Shown: positions 8,686 to 18,401, counted from the stretch's first letter. The stretch: 64,000 nt of DNA from Oscillatoriophycideae cyanobacterium NC_groundwater_1537_Pr4_S-0.65um_50_18 (GCA_016208305.1 JACQYI010000018.1:1-64000), one strand, 5' to 3'. The notes: a model not told the origin generated them from the letters alone. Made by a program: numbers and translations.

Positions 8686-9699
8686 ATGCAGCTATCGCCC
8701 AAACCAGCCCAGCCCATCAATCGGGGTCTTGGCAGCTTACTGAGTGGTGCTACTTATCCACTCCGCGCCCTCAGCCTATTTGTCACCACACCCAAACTGC
8801 GCAGCTATATCCTGTTCCCAATTTTAATTAACTTAGTGGTGGGCATTACCCTCTATGCAGGGCTGCTGTTTGCGGGTCTGGAGGCGATCGACAGCATTAT
8901 TGCCAACGTGCCGACTTGGACGGCCAGCTTTCCCCATTGGGCGATCGATCTGCCTGACTGGAAACTGACGGCTCCCGGTTGGCTCTCAGGCTGGCTCACG
9001 CATCTTCCTGCTTGGAACCTTCATTTGCCGCATCTCTCACTTCCTAATTTCTCACTCCCCCATCTCTCATTACCCCATCTCTCACTCCCAACCTGGCGAC
9101 CGAGTCTGCCCGACTGGATCGCCTTCCTCCCTACTTGGGCGGCCATGTTCTTTATCTGGGTTTTGCGCTTGGTACTGACGATCGCCTTGCTGCTGTTGAC
9201 GGGCTTCGTCTTCCTGCAATTTGGCGGTCTGCTGGGCGCACCCTGGTATGGCAAGCTTTCAGAAGAGTTAGAGCGGATGAAAACGGGCAAGGTGACGCTG
9301 GTGGAGGTGGGTTTGGCAGGCGATATCTCGCGCGCCATTTTCTATGAACTAAAAAAGCTGCTGTTGACCATTAGCGTGGGTATTCCGCTCTTGCTGCTCA
9401 ACTTTTTCCCAGGCGTAGGCACAGCGATCGCCACCTTCACCGGGATTGCCTTTGCTGCCACGATCGTCTGCATGGATTTTATGGATGCAGCCGTCGAACG
9501 TCGCCGCCCTGGCTTTCGGGAAAAACTGGGAATTGTTTGGCGCAGTTTGCCCGCTAGCGGCTCCTTTGGACTAGTGTGCTTAGGCTTAGTCAGCATTCCG
9601 CTGATTAACCTGCTGGCAGTGCCGATATGTGTCGCCGCAGGGACGCTGTTTTTTTGCGATCGGGTTTTGCCTTGGTATGAACCCGATCAACCTCAGTAA
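8686..9699 (+). CDS. EI24/CysZ-like membrane protein with SLPHL repeat loop
   Basis: A 337-residue membrane protein with the EI24 domain pattern: an N-terminal helix (SYILFPILINLVVGITLYAG), a pair of helices around residues 150-180, and conserved LGAPWYGKLSEELE and FFPGVGTAI segments. Relatives include CysZ sulfate channels and uncharacterised cyanobacterial EI24 proteins; sulfate transport is not shown here. Its oddity is an extended loop at about residues 75-145 made of Trp/Pro/Leu-rich repeats (SFPHW, DLPDW, HLPAW, then LPHLSLP and LPNFSLP several times), encoded by near-identical 15-base units at about 9028-9095. This loop is absent from standard EI24 domains and lies between the first two membrane segments. 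Single gene 104 bases after truB. Confidence 0.8.
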   Translation: MQLSPKPAQPINRGLGSLLSGATYPLRALSLFVTTPKLRSYILFPILINLVVGITLYAGLLFAGLEAIDSIIANVPTWTASFPHWAIDLPDWKLTAPGWLSGWLTHLPAWNLHLPHLSLPNFSLPHLSLPHLSLPTWRPSLPDWIAFLPTWAAMFFIWVLRLVLTIALLLLTGFVFLQFGGLLGAPWYGKLSEELERMKTGKVTLVEVGLAGDISRAIFYELKKLLLTISVGIPLLLLNFFPGVGTAIATFTGIAFAATIVCMDFMDAAVERRRPGFREKLGIVWRSLPASGSFGLVCLGLVSIPLINLLAVPICVAAGTLFFCDRVLPWYEPDQPQ

Positions 9700-9753
9700 G
9701 GAAGCTAGACATAACGTTAGCCAAGCCTAAAGTCCCTGATTCAAGCTCTGGGC

Positions 9754-10710
9754 TTAGTCTCTTTGGGGAATACCGCTGACCTTGAGCAAGTCACTCAGCG
9801 AGGCACAATAATTCGTTAGGCCAAAGCTTGCAGGACTGATAGGGTGCTGATACGTAAAGTGAGGGTCACTCAAGCAGAATCGATCCCACTCTGCCATTTG
9901 GATGCGAAAAAGCTTAATAAAAATATCTGCTAGTTGCAGCGACAGCGGAATCCGAAAGTAGATGCGCTCCTTCAGGTAAGCGCAAATTTCTTCAACCGTT
10001 TGGTTAACCGTCAGCGGCGGATTGCCCAATACTAATTCGCGCGGCTCATCGGGTTGCAGCGGATGATCGATCAGGTACAAAACCACCTGTGCAATGTCTT
10101 GAGCATGAAGGAAATGGAAACTGCCCTCTGCCTGAAAAAATCGAATCAGCTTCGATAGTTTCACAACATCCTTGATTCCGGCTGAAATGTGAGAATAAGG
10201 TTTTTGGTCATCTCCCCCAAAAACCAGCGTTGGAAACAGCGTAATGATTTGAGGAGCGATCGCCAGTTTTCCCAGCTGCTCGTGACATTGATACTTTGAC
10301 TTGATGTAGTCTGTGCCAATTTCACCTGCTTGCTTCAGAGGTTGGTTTTGGCGATCGAGAATGCTCGCCGTCGAAAAATAGATCACCTGCTTACAGAGAG
10401 TCGGATCGAGCAAGTTCAGCAAGCGAATCGTTTTGGTCACGTTTGTGTCGTAGGTTTCTTCTGCGCCTCCCCAAGCCGTAGCTGACAATACTGCACAGTC
10501 GATCGTCTTTAGCAACCTGCCGACCCGCTCTATCTCCCGGAGATCACCTTGAATCACGGTGACTCCAGGACGAGAATTGTAGTTAAATTTCAGCTTTGCC
10601 GGATCTCGCACCAAAAAAAACAGGTCATGGTCTGTTTTCTGAATCAGTAGATCGGCAAGATAGTGACCGATACAGCCACTGGCTCCTGTGATAAAAATTC
10701 TCTTAGGCAT
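9754..10710 (-). CDS. NAD-dependent epimerase/dehydratase family protein
   Basis: A 318-residue extended short-chain dehydrogenase. The N-terminus KRIFITGASGCIGHYLADL gives the GxxGxxG Rossmann motif. The catalytic Tyr-x3-Lys is seen as YIKSK (about residue 135), after STAS, and a C-terminal substrate-binding part follows. It reads like an NAD(P)-dependent sugar-nucleotide epimerase or a related reductase; the substrate cannot be assigned. It lies downstream of hemE on the same strand with a hairpin between, so it is probably a separate unit, and is convergent with the EI24 gene. Confidence 0.82.
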   Translation of the reverse strand: MPKRIFITGASGCIGHYLADLLIQKTDHDLFFLVRDPAKLKFNYNSRPGVTVIQGDLREIERVGRLLKTIDCAVLSATAWGGAEETYDTNVTKTIRLLNLLDPTLCKQVIYFSTASILDRQNQPLKQAGEIGTDYIKSKYQCHEQLGKLAIAPQIITLFPTLVFGGDDQKPYSHISAGIKDVVKLSKLIRFFQAEGSFHFLHAQDIAQVVLYLIDHPLQPDEPRELVLGNPPLTVNQTVEEICAYLKERIYFRIPLSLQLADIFIKLFRIQMAEWDRFCLSDPHFTYQHPISPASFGLTNYCASLSDLLKVSGIPQRD

Positions 10711-10756
10711 AGCAATTTCTTAGTCATGGCAATGATCAAGAAGGATACAAGACAAC

Positions 10757-10785
10757 CTGTGGGACAGGCACAGCCCATCCCACAG
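10757..10785 (-). terminator. Hairpin after hemE
   Basis: CTGTGGGA (10757-10764) and TCCCACAG (10778-10785) are perfect 8-base arms with a 13-base loop, about 60 bases past the hemE stop on the minus strand. The U-run is poor, so termination is likely but not certain. Confidence 0.5.
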
Positions 10786-10845
10786 AAAATCATGACAAGA
10801 TTAAACAGGAATGAATCAAGCAATCACGAATCAGACGATTGCAGG

Positions 10846-11907
10846 CTACGCTGGAACCGCCATTTGATTGATTTGTTTAGCTGTCTCAAAGAAGAAAGCA
10901 ACATTCTCTTCAGGAGTGTTGGGCAAAACGCCATGACCCAAGTTGAGGATATGTCCCCGATTGCCTGCCTTCTGAACGGTATCGAGAATGCGATCGCGAA
11001 TAAATGGCTTCGAGCCAAACAGCACGCCTGGATCGAGGTTGCCTTGGACTTTCATTTGAGAGCCAAGACGGGCACGCGCATCAGCCATATCCACAGTCCA
11101 ATCGACCGTGACAATATCCGCACCCGATCGCCCCATGCGCTCCAACACGCCAGCGCTGCCGCTCACTAGCAAAATCAGCGGTGTATCAGGATGGGTTTGG
11201 CGCACTTGCCGGAAAACGCGCTGCTGATAAGGCAATGCAAAGGTGTCATAGTCTTGGGGGCTGAGCTGACCTGCCCAAGAGTCAAACATCTGCACTACTT
11301 GTGCGCCGCAATCGATTTGATAGCGAATATAGGTCGCGATCGAGTCTGACAATTTCTCTAGAAGCTGGTGCAGAATCGTTGGATCAGAAAAAGCCATGTT
11401 TTTGATTACGGCATAATCCTTAGAGCCTTTACCCTCGACCGTGTAAGCAGCCAGCGTCCAGGGTGCGCCCACAAAGCCCAAGACCGTAGACTGATTGCCG
11501 ACTTCTTGACGCAGCGATTGCAGAATGGTTTTGATGAAGGGCAGCGCCTCCTCTGGCTCCAATGGGCGCAGGGCGTCTACCTGTTCTTGAGAGCGAATCG
11601 GCGAGAAGATGATTGGCCCTTTGCCTTCTGCAATATCCATATCGATCCCCATACCGGGCAGCGGCGTGACGATATCAGAGAACAAAATCACGCCATCGGG
11701 CTGAAAGGCTTTCCAGGGTTGCAGAGACACCTCGATCGCCACCTCTGGAATTTCTGAGCGCTCTCGAAATGACGGATACTTCTCTCGCAGATCCCGGTAT
11801 GCCTTCATATAGCGACCCGCCTGCCGCATCATCCAAACAGGAGGTCGATCGAGCGCTTCTCCACGCGCAGCTCTGAGCAATAAAGGAACCTGGTTTAATC
11901 CGGTCAT
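10846..11907 (-). CDS. hemE: Uroporphyrinogen decarboxylase
   Basis: A 353-residue protein with the N-terminal signature [20 protein letters not shown], the active-site arginine/aspartate region ([15 protein letters not shown]) and [16 protein letters not shown]. It removes the four acetate carboxyl groups of uroporphyrinogen III to give coproporphyrinogen III, a shared step of haem and chlorophyll synthesis. It is full length. It stands alone, divergent from crtW with a 306-base gap that must hold both promoters. Confidence 0.98.
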   Translation of the reverse strand: MTGLNQVPLLLRAARGEALDRPPVWMMRQAGRYMKAYRDLREKYPSFRERSEIPEVAIEVSLQPWKAFQPDGVILFSDIVTPLPGMGIDMDIAEGKGPIIFSPIRSQEQVDALRPLEPEEALPFIKTILQSLRQEVGNQSTVLGFVGAPWTLAAYTVEGKGSKDYAVIKNMAFSDPTILHQLLEKLSDSIATYIRYQIDCGAQVVQMFDSWAGQLSPQDYDTFALPYQQRVFRQVRQTHPDTPLILLVSGSAGVLERMGRSGADIVTVDWTVDMADARARLGSQMKVQGNLDPGVLFGSKPFIRDRILDTVQKAGNRGHILNLGHGVLPNTPEENVAFFFETAKQINQMAVPA

Positions 11908-12213
11908 TTTAACTCCGCCATTAGAATAAATCGTTTTTCTAAGCGCAACTCTTCAGCGCATTTGCTAGCTTACCATTCAGCGATCGCCCTCCTAGGGTAG
12001 AGAAGCGCTAAACCGTTACAAATATTCAGAATGAACAACCGATACCCCAGGGCAAAATCGATCGCATGGCTAAACCAGTCGCTCGACAAAGTCGGCTCAG
12101 CAAAGTTCACTTAACGAAGCTCACCGCTAATATCCGCTGATGATGTCCGCCAATTAGTCCGTTACTTTCCTTTACAATAACGAGGTGAATGTTAACCTAG
12201 CTGAGATGACCGC
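11908..12213. other. Divergent hemE-crtW intergenic region
   Basis: The 306-base gap carries the promoters of both genes. A TACAAT hexamer at 12173-12178, about 40 bases upstream of the crtW GTG, could be its -10 box, but no good -35 is seen. HIP1-type cores are present. No RNA gene or further ORF was recognised. Confidence 0.4.
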
Positions 12214-12990
12214 GTGAGTCTACCGCAACAACCCCTGGCTTTGTCCATAGCGCTGCCAACAGCTCCCCATGTTCGTGAAACAGGTCTGCTAGGGCTAGCA
12301 ATCGCCTGTTTGATCATTACAGTCTGGGCAACGAGTTTGGCGCTGCTGATGGCCTGGACAACAGCTGAGCAACATTTATCTTGGACTATCCTGGCCGTGT
12401 TTTGGCAGGCTTTCCTCTACACGGGGCTTTTCATTACGGCTCATGACGCCATGCATCGAGCCGTTTTCCCTAGGCATCCCCAAATTAATCACTTTATTGG
12501 GGCCTTCGCACTGTTGATCTATGGCCTATTTTCCTACAAGTATTTGCTCAAAGCCCACTGGCAACACCATGATCATCCCGCTAGCCCTCTTGACCCAGAC
12601 TTTCACGATGGCAAACACAAAAATGGTTTTGCCTGGTATTTCTATTTCGTCAAACGCTACTGGAGTTGGTGGCGTCTGCTGGGTTTAATTGTGGTCTATC
12701 ACGCGATGCATCAGCTACTGCATGTTCCTGAGTACAACCTGCGCTGGTTTTGGGTAGTGCCTTCTCTGCTCAGCTCTGTACAGCTCTTTTACTTCGGCAC
12801 CTTTGTGCCCCATCGTGAGCCTGCTACAGGCTACTGGAACAGCTTTCGCGCCCAAAGCACCTATCGCCCTTGGCTTTTGTCATTCTTAGCTTGTTATCAT
12901 TTTGGATACCACTTAGAGCATCATGAGCAGCCTCATGTTCCCTGGTGGCGTCTCCCAGCGATCGCCCAACAAGGCAAAGCCCTTCAGTAA
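12214..12990 (+). CDS. crtW: Beta-carotene ketolase (CrtW type)
   Basis: A 258-residue integral membrane di-iron enzyme that adds keto groups to the ionone rings of carotenoids (towards echinenone/canthaxanthin). His-box motifs are HDAMH (77-81), HWQHHDH (115-121) and YHFGYHLEHHEQPH near the C-terminus. The phrases FLYTGLFITAHDAMH and SSVQLFYFGTFVPHR match Nostoc-type CrtW closely. The start is GTG at 12214; no in-frame ATG nearby gives a full-length protein. Single gene. It could in principle be another carotenoid desaturase-like hydroxylase, but the motif agreement makes CrtW the best call. Confidence 0.93.
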   Translation: MSLPQQPLALSIALPTAPHVRETGLLGLAIACLIITVWATSLALLMAWTTAEQHLSWTILAVFWQAFLYTGLFITAHDAMHRAVFPRHPQINHFIGAFALLIYGLFSYKYLLKAHWQHHDHPASPLDPDFHDGKHKNGFAWYFYFVKRYWSWWRLLGLIVVYHAMHQLLHVPEYNLRWFWVVPSLLSSVQLFYFGTFVPHREPATGYWNSFRAQSTYRPWLLSFLACYHFGYHLEHHEQPHVPWWRLPAIAQQGKALQ

Positions 12991-13021
12991 CCCAAAGAAA
13001 ATCTAGCAGCAGAAAATCCAT

Positions 13022-13044
13022 TAGGGAGTAGATTATGCTCCCTA
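13022..13044. terminator. Hairpin between convergent crtW and hmpF
   Basis: TAGGGAG (13022-13028) and CTCCCTA (13038-13044) form a 7-base stem with a 9-base loop between two converging genes. There is no strong U-run on either side; a bidirectional terminator is plausible. Confidence 0.35.
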
Positions 13045-13086
13045 CATGGAGTAAGCGTATGAAATAAACAAGTAGCGACCTTTGAC

Positions 13087-14808
13087 CTACGGACTGACCA
13101 ACCGTTGAAGGGTTTCTCGCAGTTCATTCAAGGTTTGCCCCTGAGCTCCCCCTGCCTCTTGAGTCTGCATTAGAGAGTTGACGATCGCTTCTGTCTTTTG
13201 CCGCAGTTGGCTCAAGCTGTCCTGTATCGGCTGTAGCGTCTCCTGATAGGCATTAACCTTGCCCCACAGTTCGGCTGCTGCTGCCACCTGCGTCTGAAGC
13301 TGCTGCTCCAGCTGCCGCAATTCTTCACGCCCAGAATCTTGCGCTGTTGATTGTTGGTTAACCCCACTCTGAAGCGACTCAATCTGAGAGCGTAGCTGCT
13401 GAATTTGTCCTTCCAGAGCCTGTAGCTCTTGAGCTTGCTGCTGTCGCACCTGCTCAACCTGCGCCAAGATGGGTTCTAGATCGACAGACTTAGGCTCACT
13501 TTCAACTGGATAACCTTGCCGCTTTGCCAGCACTGCCTGATGCTGCTTAATCACAGCCTCTCGCTCCTGAAGGTTGCGCCGCTGACCCACCAGCGTTTCG
13601 TTCAACATTTGATAGCGATCTTGTTCATCGGCCAGTTCGGTTTCGAGCCGCATCCGATCGTACTCGCTGGCCTGCTGAATCTGCTGATTTAACTCATCGA
13701 TCGCTTCTTGCTGGAGCGTGAGTTCTTCTTCCTGGCTCTGGACAAACCGAGACATCTTTTCTAGATCTTTCTCCAGATCTTTTATTGCCCCTTGCAAGGC
13801 TTCCAGGGACATACTTTCTAGCCCTCCCAGATCAACCTTGCTAGATGCACCTGCCAATTGGGCAATCTGCTGCAATAGATCTTCTTGGCTTTGCAGTTTC
13901 ACCGTCAGCGTTTTCGCATATTCCTGATTTAGACTCAAAGCTTCAGACTTGGCGCTTAGGTCAGCTTTAGCTTGTTCCAAAGCAGACTGCGCCTGATGCC
14001 AAGCATGCCAGCGATCGCGCATTTCCTGCGTTTTCCAATCCACTTCGCCTTGAATCTGCTGTGCAGAGGCTTGCTGCTGCTGCAAGTTTTGCCAGTGGTT
14101 ATCTAGCAGGCTTTGCTGCTGGTTCACTAGCTCAAAGGCTGAGGTGATCTGCTCCTGAATTAGGTCTGTAGGGGATGCTGCCCCTGAGAGGCGATCGAGC
14201 AATTCTTGCAGATAGCGCGCCTGCTCAGCATCCAGACCCACTGACTGTTGCAGCTCAGCCTGGCGCTCTTCTAGCCGATTGGTTTCTCCGCGTAAATGTG
14301 CCCAAGCCCCTTGCAGTTCTTCTGTCTTGCGTTCAAACTCTTCACGGAGGCGTTCAACTTCTTGCCGAGCAGTGTCAATTTCCTGCCGTTGCTCCTCAAA
14401 CTTTTCAACTTCGGCCTCTATCTGTTGCAGTTCTTCTTGTCGGGCTTCCATTTCCATTTCCCGACGGTTCAGCTCTTGGCTTTGGTAGGTCAGAGATTCC
14501 TTCCACTGCTCAATTTCTTCTTCCTGAGTTTTTGCTTTCTCCTGAAGCCGAGAGAAACCTTGCAAAATGCTGACCAACTGGCGACCTGCTTCAAAGTGGC
14601 GCTGTACCTGCTTACTGCCAGACAAATCCACCATGACCAAAACTCCCGTGCCATAGCTGTTGGCATCATCGGGAGCTGAAATCAGTTCCTCTCCAGGTAC
14701 AGCACTCCAGGTTTGCTCTCCACGCTGACAGGCCAGCAACTTAAACTCTGGTTTGCCACCCCCCATGACTCCTCTTCGGTTTCTCTGTACTTCCGCTAAA
14801 TACAGCAC
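13087..14808 (-). CDS. hmpF: Pilus motility taxis protein HmpF
   Basis: A 573-residue protein. The N-terminal 90 residues form a small conserved head (MLYLAEVQRNRRG, KLLACQRGEQTWSAVPGEE); the rest is nearly continuous coiled coil rich in Gln/Glu with heptad spacing. The start is GTG at 14806-14808, fixed by the conserved MLYLAEVQ beginning. In Nostoc punctiforme HmpF localises to cell poles and controls type IV pilus activity and direction of movement; the gene there also lies next to the hmp chemotaxis operon in divergent orientation, as here. It probably acts as a polar scaffold or motor regulator. Role here is by homology and synteny. Confidence 0.92.
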   Translation of the reverse strand: MLYLAEVQRNRRGVMGGGKPEFKLLACQRGEQTWSAVPGEELISAPDDANSYGTGVLVMVDLSGSKQVQRHFEAGRQLVSILQGFSRLQEKAKTQEEEIEQWKESLTYQSQELNRREMEMEARQEELQQIEAEVEKFEEQRQEIDTARQEVERLREEFERKTEELQGAWAHLRGETNRLEERQAELQQSVGLDAEQARYLQELLDRLSGAASPTDLIQEQITSAFELVNQQQSLLDNHWQNLQQQQASAQQIQGEVDWKTQEMRDRWHAWHQAQSALEQAKADLSAKSEALSLNQEYAKTLTVKLQSQEDLLQQIAQLAGASSKVDLGGLESMSLEALQGAIKDLEKDLEKMSRFVQSQEEELTLQQEAIDELNQQIQQASEYDRMRLETELADEQDRYQMLNETLVGQRRNLQEREAVIKQHQAVLAKRQGYPVESEPKSVDLEPILAQVEQVRQQQAQELQALEGQIQQLRSQIESLQSGVNQQSTAQDSGREELRQLEQQLQTQVAAAAELWGKVNAYQETLQPIQDSLSQLRQKTEAIVNSLMQTQEAGGAQGQTLNELRETLQRLVSP

Positions 14809-15645
14809 GCTGACAATCCCCTTCTGTGTCTAAGCTCAATCCAAAATCAGCTTTCCAGCTCTCAGGCTTTCCCGACTATTTTATTCATGAAAAAAATCGT
14901 GACGCAATAACGCTACTAGCCTACTCAATTTCTAGCGATCTGACTCTTAATCTACTTTTGTGCGACGTTCCTGGAGGTGCGATCGCGCTAAAGAACCTTG
15001 GCATTACGGAGTCAGGGAATATTTTGTTGTAAGGAAAAATGCCGCGCTTCCTTAATTTAGACCCTTTCTAAAAATGTCTCTGAGTAGCACTCGCCCCTTT
15101 GCCTCAAGAGCTAGAGAATTTGAACGGCAGTGGACAAAATATACTAATATTTCCAGTCAACTGTATCATTGATTCTTTAATCACAGAGGGTAATTGCAAA
15201 GAGTCAGGCCATAGAAGACTTACATCCTAAGGTTTAAGTCTTGCAGGCCAGTAGCTTGTAGCGTATTTTCAGAGTTCCCTAGAATTGCAGCGCTCCAACA
15301 ACGCTGGCTCAAGATCCGCATAATTTCGCAGGATATTGCAGAACAGTAGTTTAACCCGCTTATTTTTACTGTTACAGCGGTAGCCGTTATTCTGAGGGCA
15401 GTGGGTACTAGAACTTAACAACCCCTTTTTCTTAACAACCCCTCTTTAAATAAAGAGGACAAGAAGCTTTGCACTCTCCCTTAAAAAACTATGGACAGGT
15501 TAATTCATTTGTGACCCTCAGCAGGACTAACAGCCAGTAGGGAAAACTCCTGAGAGAGGTACTAAGCCCAGAAGAAAGTTACAGGGGACAGAGAAAATGG
15601 GCAGAATGGACTCAGATGCAGTTTCTGGGAGCGTATTGGATCTGA
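14809..15645. other. 837-bp divergent hmpF-hmpA regulatory gap
   Basis: No convincing gene. The region is AT-richer than its flanks. It contains a tandem CTTAACAACCCC (15414-15425 and 15431-15442) followed at once by a perfect palindrome, CCTCTTTA (15441-15448) and TAAAGAGG (15451-15458). These lie about 190-230 bases upstream of the hmpA start and could be operator elements or part of a long leader. The gap must hold promoters for both the hmpF and hmpA-E units. Confidence 0.5.
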
Positions 15646-16914
15646 ATGCAGGGCAAGCTGAGCGAAATTGACATTCGCAGCATCTTACAGCTAATTGAGT
15701 TGGGCCAGCGCACGGGCGAACTGTTCGTGGAAGCACATGGCTCACCAACGGCAGGGGGCATCAGCGACCCTAGCGGATCGGCAACTCGCAATCGCAAAGC
15801 TTTGGCACAACCCTCTCAGTCTTGGTTTGTTTTCTTTCTCAATGGTCAAATTATTTACGCAGGCAGCAGCAGCAGCAATCTCTCGCGCCTACGAGATCAT
15901 CTGCGCCGCTATCGAGTTCATAAGGCTCTCGACCAAACCTACGCCTCGGCGATCGCGACTTTGAATACCCCTGAATATGGCTATCTTTGGGCATTGCTAG
16001 AAAATCAGGTTTTGACGCCTGCCCAAGGCCGTGACGTCATTCAAAGCATGGTTTATGAAACACTATTTGACCTGCTGAGCCTGCACCAAGGTTCTTTTGT
16101 ATTTGAGCTGGGTTCAGCACTTTCCCCCCAGCTAACCACGCTAGAAATTGCGCCTATGATGGCTCGCAGCATGAAGCAAGTTCAGGAGTGGAAGCAGTTT
16201 CATCCTCACATTCAGTCACCGGATCAATGTCCGGCGATCGCTGATGCCAATCATCTACGCGAAACCGTATCAGAAGCAACTTTTAAGATCTTGGAGCGCT
16301 GGGCAGATGGCAAAACTTCGCTACGGCAAATGGCACGCTATCTCAACCGCGATATTCTCACCGTAGCGCGTGCGGTCTATCCTCACGTTCGAGATGGCTC
16401 GGTGCAGTTGCTTAATCCACTGGCTGAGGGTGAGGCGCTTGCTCAAAAGCGGGAGATGCAAATTCATCAGGAGCGCGTGCCCCGGATTGTCTGTATTGAT
16501 GATGGTTTAACGGTGCGTCAAGCGGTAGAAGATATTCTCAACCGTCATGGCTATGAGGTAACGGCGATTAGCAACCCTCTGAGAGCCTTGAGCTTGGTGT
16601 TTCAGCTTAAACCGGATTTGATCTTGTGTGACATTACCATGCCAGAACTGGATGGATATGAGCTATGTGCCATGCTGCGGCGATCGACCGCATTTCGGGG
16701 TACCCCCATCGTCATGCTTACGGGCAAGGATGGCTTTATCGATCGCGTCAAAGCTCGTATGGTCGGCGCAACAGACTATTTAACCAAGCCATTCGGTGAG
16801 GGAGAACTGCTCATGCTGGTCGAAAAATATGTGGGGATTGGCGATCTGAATCGCCCGAAGCCTGAAAAATTGCTGGCAGAAGCTTTGGAAGATGAGCTAG
16901 AAGTTGGAAGATAA
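15646..16914 (+). CDS. pilG: PatA/PilG-type response regulator (DUF4388 + receiver), HmpA
   Basis: A 422-residue protein. The N-terminal DUF4388/PATAN-type domain starts GKLSEIDIRSILQLIELGQR. A helical middle part follows, and a C-terminal receiver domain spans about 280-400 with the acidic pair in IVCIDDG, the phospho-acceptor Asp in LILCDITMPELDG, the Thr in VMLTGK and Lys in YLTKPFG. All key receiver residues are intact. It is the first gene of the five-gene taxis cluster and corresponds to PilG of Synechocystis and HmpA of Nostoc, output regulators acting on type IV pili. The stop codon lies inside a 19-bp tandem repeat (16899-16936). Confidence 0.9.
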   Translation: MQGKLSEIDIRSILQLIELGQRTGELFVEAHGSPTAGGISDPSGSATRNRKALAQPSQSWFVFFLNGQIIYAGSSSSNLSRLRDHLRRYRVHKALDQTYASAIATLNTPEYGYLWALLENQVLTPAQGRDVIQSMVYETLFDLLSLHQGSFVFELGSALSPQLTTLEIAPMMARSMKQVQEWKQFHPHIQSPDQCPAIADANHLRETVSEATFKILERWADGKTSLRQMARYLNRDILTVARAVYPHVRDGSVQLLNPLAEGEALAQKREMQIHQERVPRIVCIDDGLTVRQAVEDILNRHGYEVTAISNPLRALSLVFQLKPDLILCDITMPELDGYELCAMLRRSTAFRGTPIVMLTGKDGFIDRVKARMVGATDYLTKPFGEGELLMLVEKYVGIGDLNRPKPEKLLAEALEDELEVGR

Positions 16915-16936
16915 GCCAGAAGTTGCAAGATAAGCT
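16899..16936. repeat. 19-bp tandem repeat across the hmpA stop codon
   Basis: AGAAGTTGGAAGATAAGCC (16899-16917) is followed directly by AGAAGTTGCAAGATAAGCT (16918-16936), two mismatches. The first unit contains the TAA stop of the upstream gene. It looks like a local duplication without evident function. Confidence 0.7.
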
Positions 16937-17372
16937 AAAACTGTGAAGCATGTGTGACGCTATGGACAGTCGTGAAGCGAGGCAGCAGCACGATGGCAGC
17001 TTGTCTTAGAATCAAAGATCAAGCAAAATCCAATGTTTTTTGGGAAAGGCCGCGCGGCTCTTCCCAGAAAATTGCAGGTTAATTCATTGCGATCCTTAAC
17101 GATAAATGGGTTGATGGATGGCGCAACGGTTCAATATTCGCTGATAGGTGACAATTCGCTGAAAATCAAGGGTACGCTAGTCTTGGTAGGAAACAAATTT
17201 TGAACCATACCCTGACTAATCATCAATCTAGCTGCACAAGTCCAGTGAAAGAGATCCGCCCTGTGGCTGTTTGCACTATCATCTTTTGTACTGCCTTTCG
17301 CACCGCCGCCCTTCGCACCATCATTTCTAGCAAGTTCTTCCCGATTAAGTCGCATCTGGCAGGTAGAGCGTT
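16915..17372. other. 458-bp gap between hmpA and hmpB
   Basis: No gene supported. Apart from the short tandem repeat at its start, I see no clear hairpin terminator. The size suggests that hmpB-E may have an additional promoter here rather than relying wholly on readthrough from hmpA. Confidence 0.4.
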
Positions 17373-17738
17373 ATGAGTACGGTTTTAGTAGTGGAAGACA
17401 GCGTCACCCAACGGGAAATGATCACGGATCTGCTCAAGGGGAGTGGCCTGAGTGTTACGGTTGCCAGCGATGGCGTAGAAGCTTTAGAAAAAATCCAGGG
17501 ACAGCAGCCTGATTTGGTCGTGCTGGATATTGTCATGCCCCGCATGAATGGCTATGAGGTTTGCCGTCGGCTCAAAGCTGATCCCAAAACCCAAAATGTG
17601 CCTGTTGTTATGTGCTCTTCTAAAGGCGAAGAGTTCGATCGCTATTGGGGCATGAAACAAGGCGCAGATGCCTATATTGCTAAGCCTTTTCAGCCTACTG
17701 AATTGGTGGGAACCGTCAAGCAATTGCTCAGAAGATAA
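17373..17738 (+). CDS. pilH: CheY-like response regulator PilH/HmpB
   Basis: A 121-residue stand-alone receiver. The acidic pair is in VVEDSVT, the phospho-Asp in LVVLDIVMPRMNGYE, the switch Ser in VVMCSSKG and the Lys in YIAKPF. The block KPFQPTELVGTVKQLL is typical of PilH. In type IV pilus taxis systems this protein accepts phosphate from the CheA-like kinase and, with PilG, sets motor bias. It is followed by the CheW gene after 132 bases. Confidence 0.93.
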   Translation: MSTVLVVEDSVTQREMITDLLKGSGLSVTVASDGVEALEKIQGQQPDLVVLDIVMPRMNGYEVCRRLKADPKTQNVPVVMCSSKGEEFDRYWGMKQGADAYIAKPFQPTELVGTVKQLLRR

Positions 17739-17870
17739 ACTTAACAAAACCAGTGTAAAAATTGAGTTAAATACAAGCCTTGCATCATAAAGTGTTATGG
17801 AATTCTATAACAGGGGTAGTTTAAGGGTGAAAGTATCGCAATAGTCCCCTTGCGTAGGTAGATTAGATTC

Positions 17871-18401
17871 ATGATTGGGAATTCAGATTTTTTAACCGGA
17901 AGAGGACAAGATCAAGCCCCAGAGCTTCAGGAGCTAGAAAGCCCTGAGGGTGAGCTGCATCTCAAATTTTTTGTCGCTTCGGGAGATGAGTTTGCTCTGC
18001 CTGCGACCGGAATTAGAGAAGTAATTTCATCGCCTCCCGATCGCATTACCCCCATTCCCAATGTTTCTCCGCTGCTGTTGGGTACGCTAAATGTGCGAGG
18101 TCGCGTTATTTGGGTTGCAGATCTGGGTCAGTTTTTAGGAAGCCCGGTACTATTGAGTACCGATCGCCCAGAAATTTCTGTAATCGCCGTAGAAGATCAA
18201 GACACAATGTTAGGGCTGGCGATCGATCGGATTGTGGGAATGGACTGGCTGGATATTGAAGACATTCAAATTCCAACCAATGTCCCAGACGGCATGGCTC
18301 CTTTTTTGCGAGGAGAATGGACGCAAGGACGAGAAAGCGATCACTATCTTCGGCTTCTGGATCAGGTGGCAATTCTACGTTCAGCCCGCTGGGCCGCATA
18401 A
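17871..18401 (+). CDS. pilI: CheW-like adaptor PilI/HmpC
   Basis: A 176-residue CheW-fold protein: KFFVASGDEFALPATGIREV at the start of the domain, PLLLGTLNVRGRVIWVADLG in the middle and LGLAIDRIVGM later. It couples the chemoreceptor (next gene) to the hybrid kinase. Residues 1-30 are a charged, probably disordered leader. Position between the CheY and MCP genes is the same as in other cyanobacterial pil/hmp loci. Confidence 0.92.
   Translation: MIGNSDFLTGRGQDQAPELQELESPEGELHLKFFVASGDEFALPATGIREVISSPPDRITPIPNVSPLLLGTLNVRGRVIWVADLGQFLGSPVLLSTDRPEISVIAVEDQDTMLGLAIDRIVGMDWLDIEDIQIPTNVPDGMAPFLRGEWTQGRESDHYLRLLDQVAILRSARWAA

Noticed and set aside
14826-15032. Open frame of 68 codons upstream of the hmp operon
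   Set aside because: No convincing start or ribosome site, no recognisable family, and it lies in a region that must hold divergent promoters.
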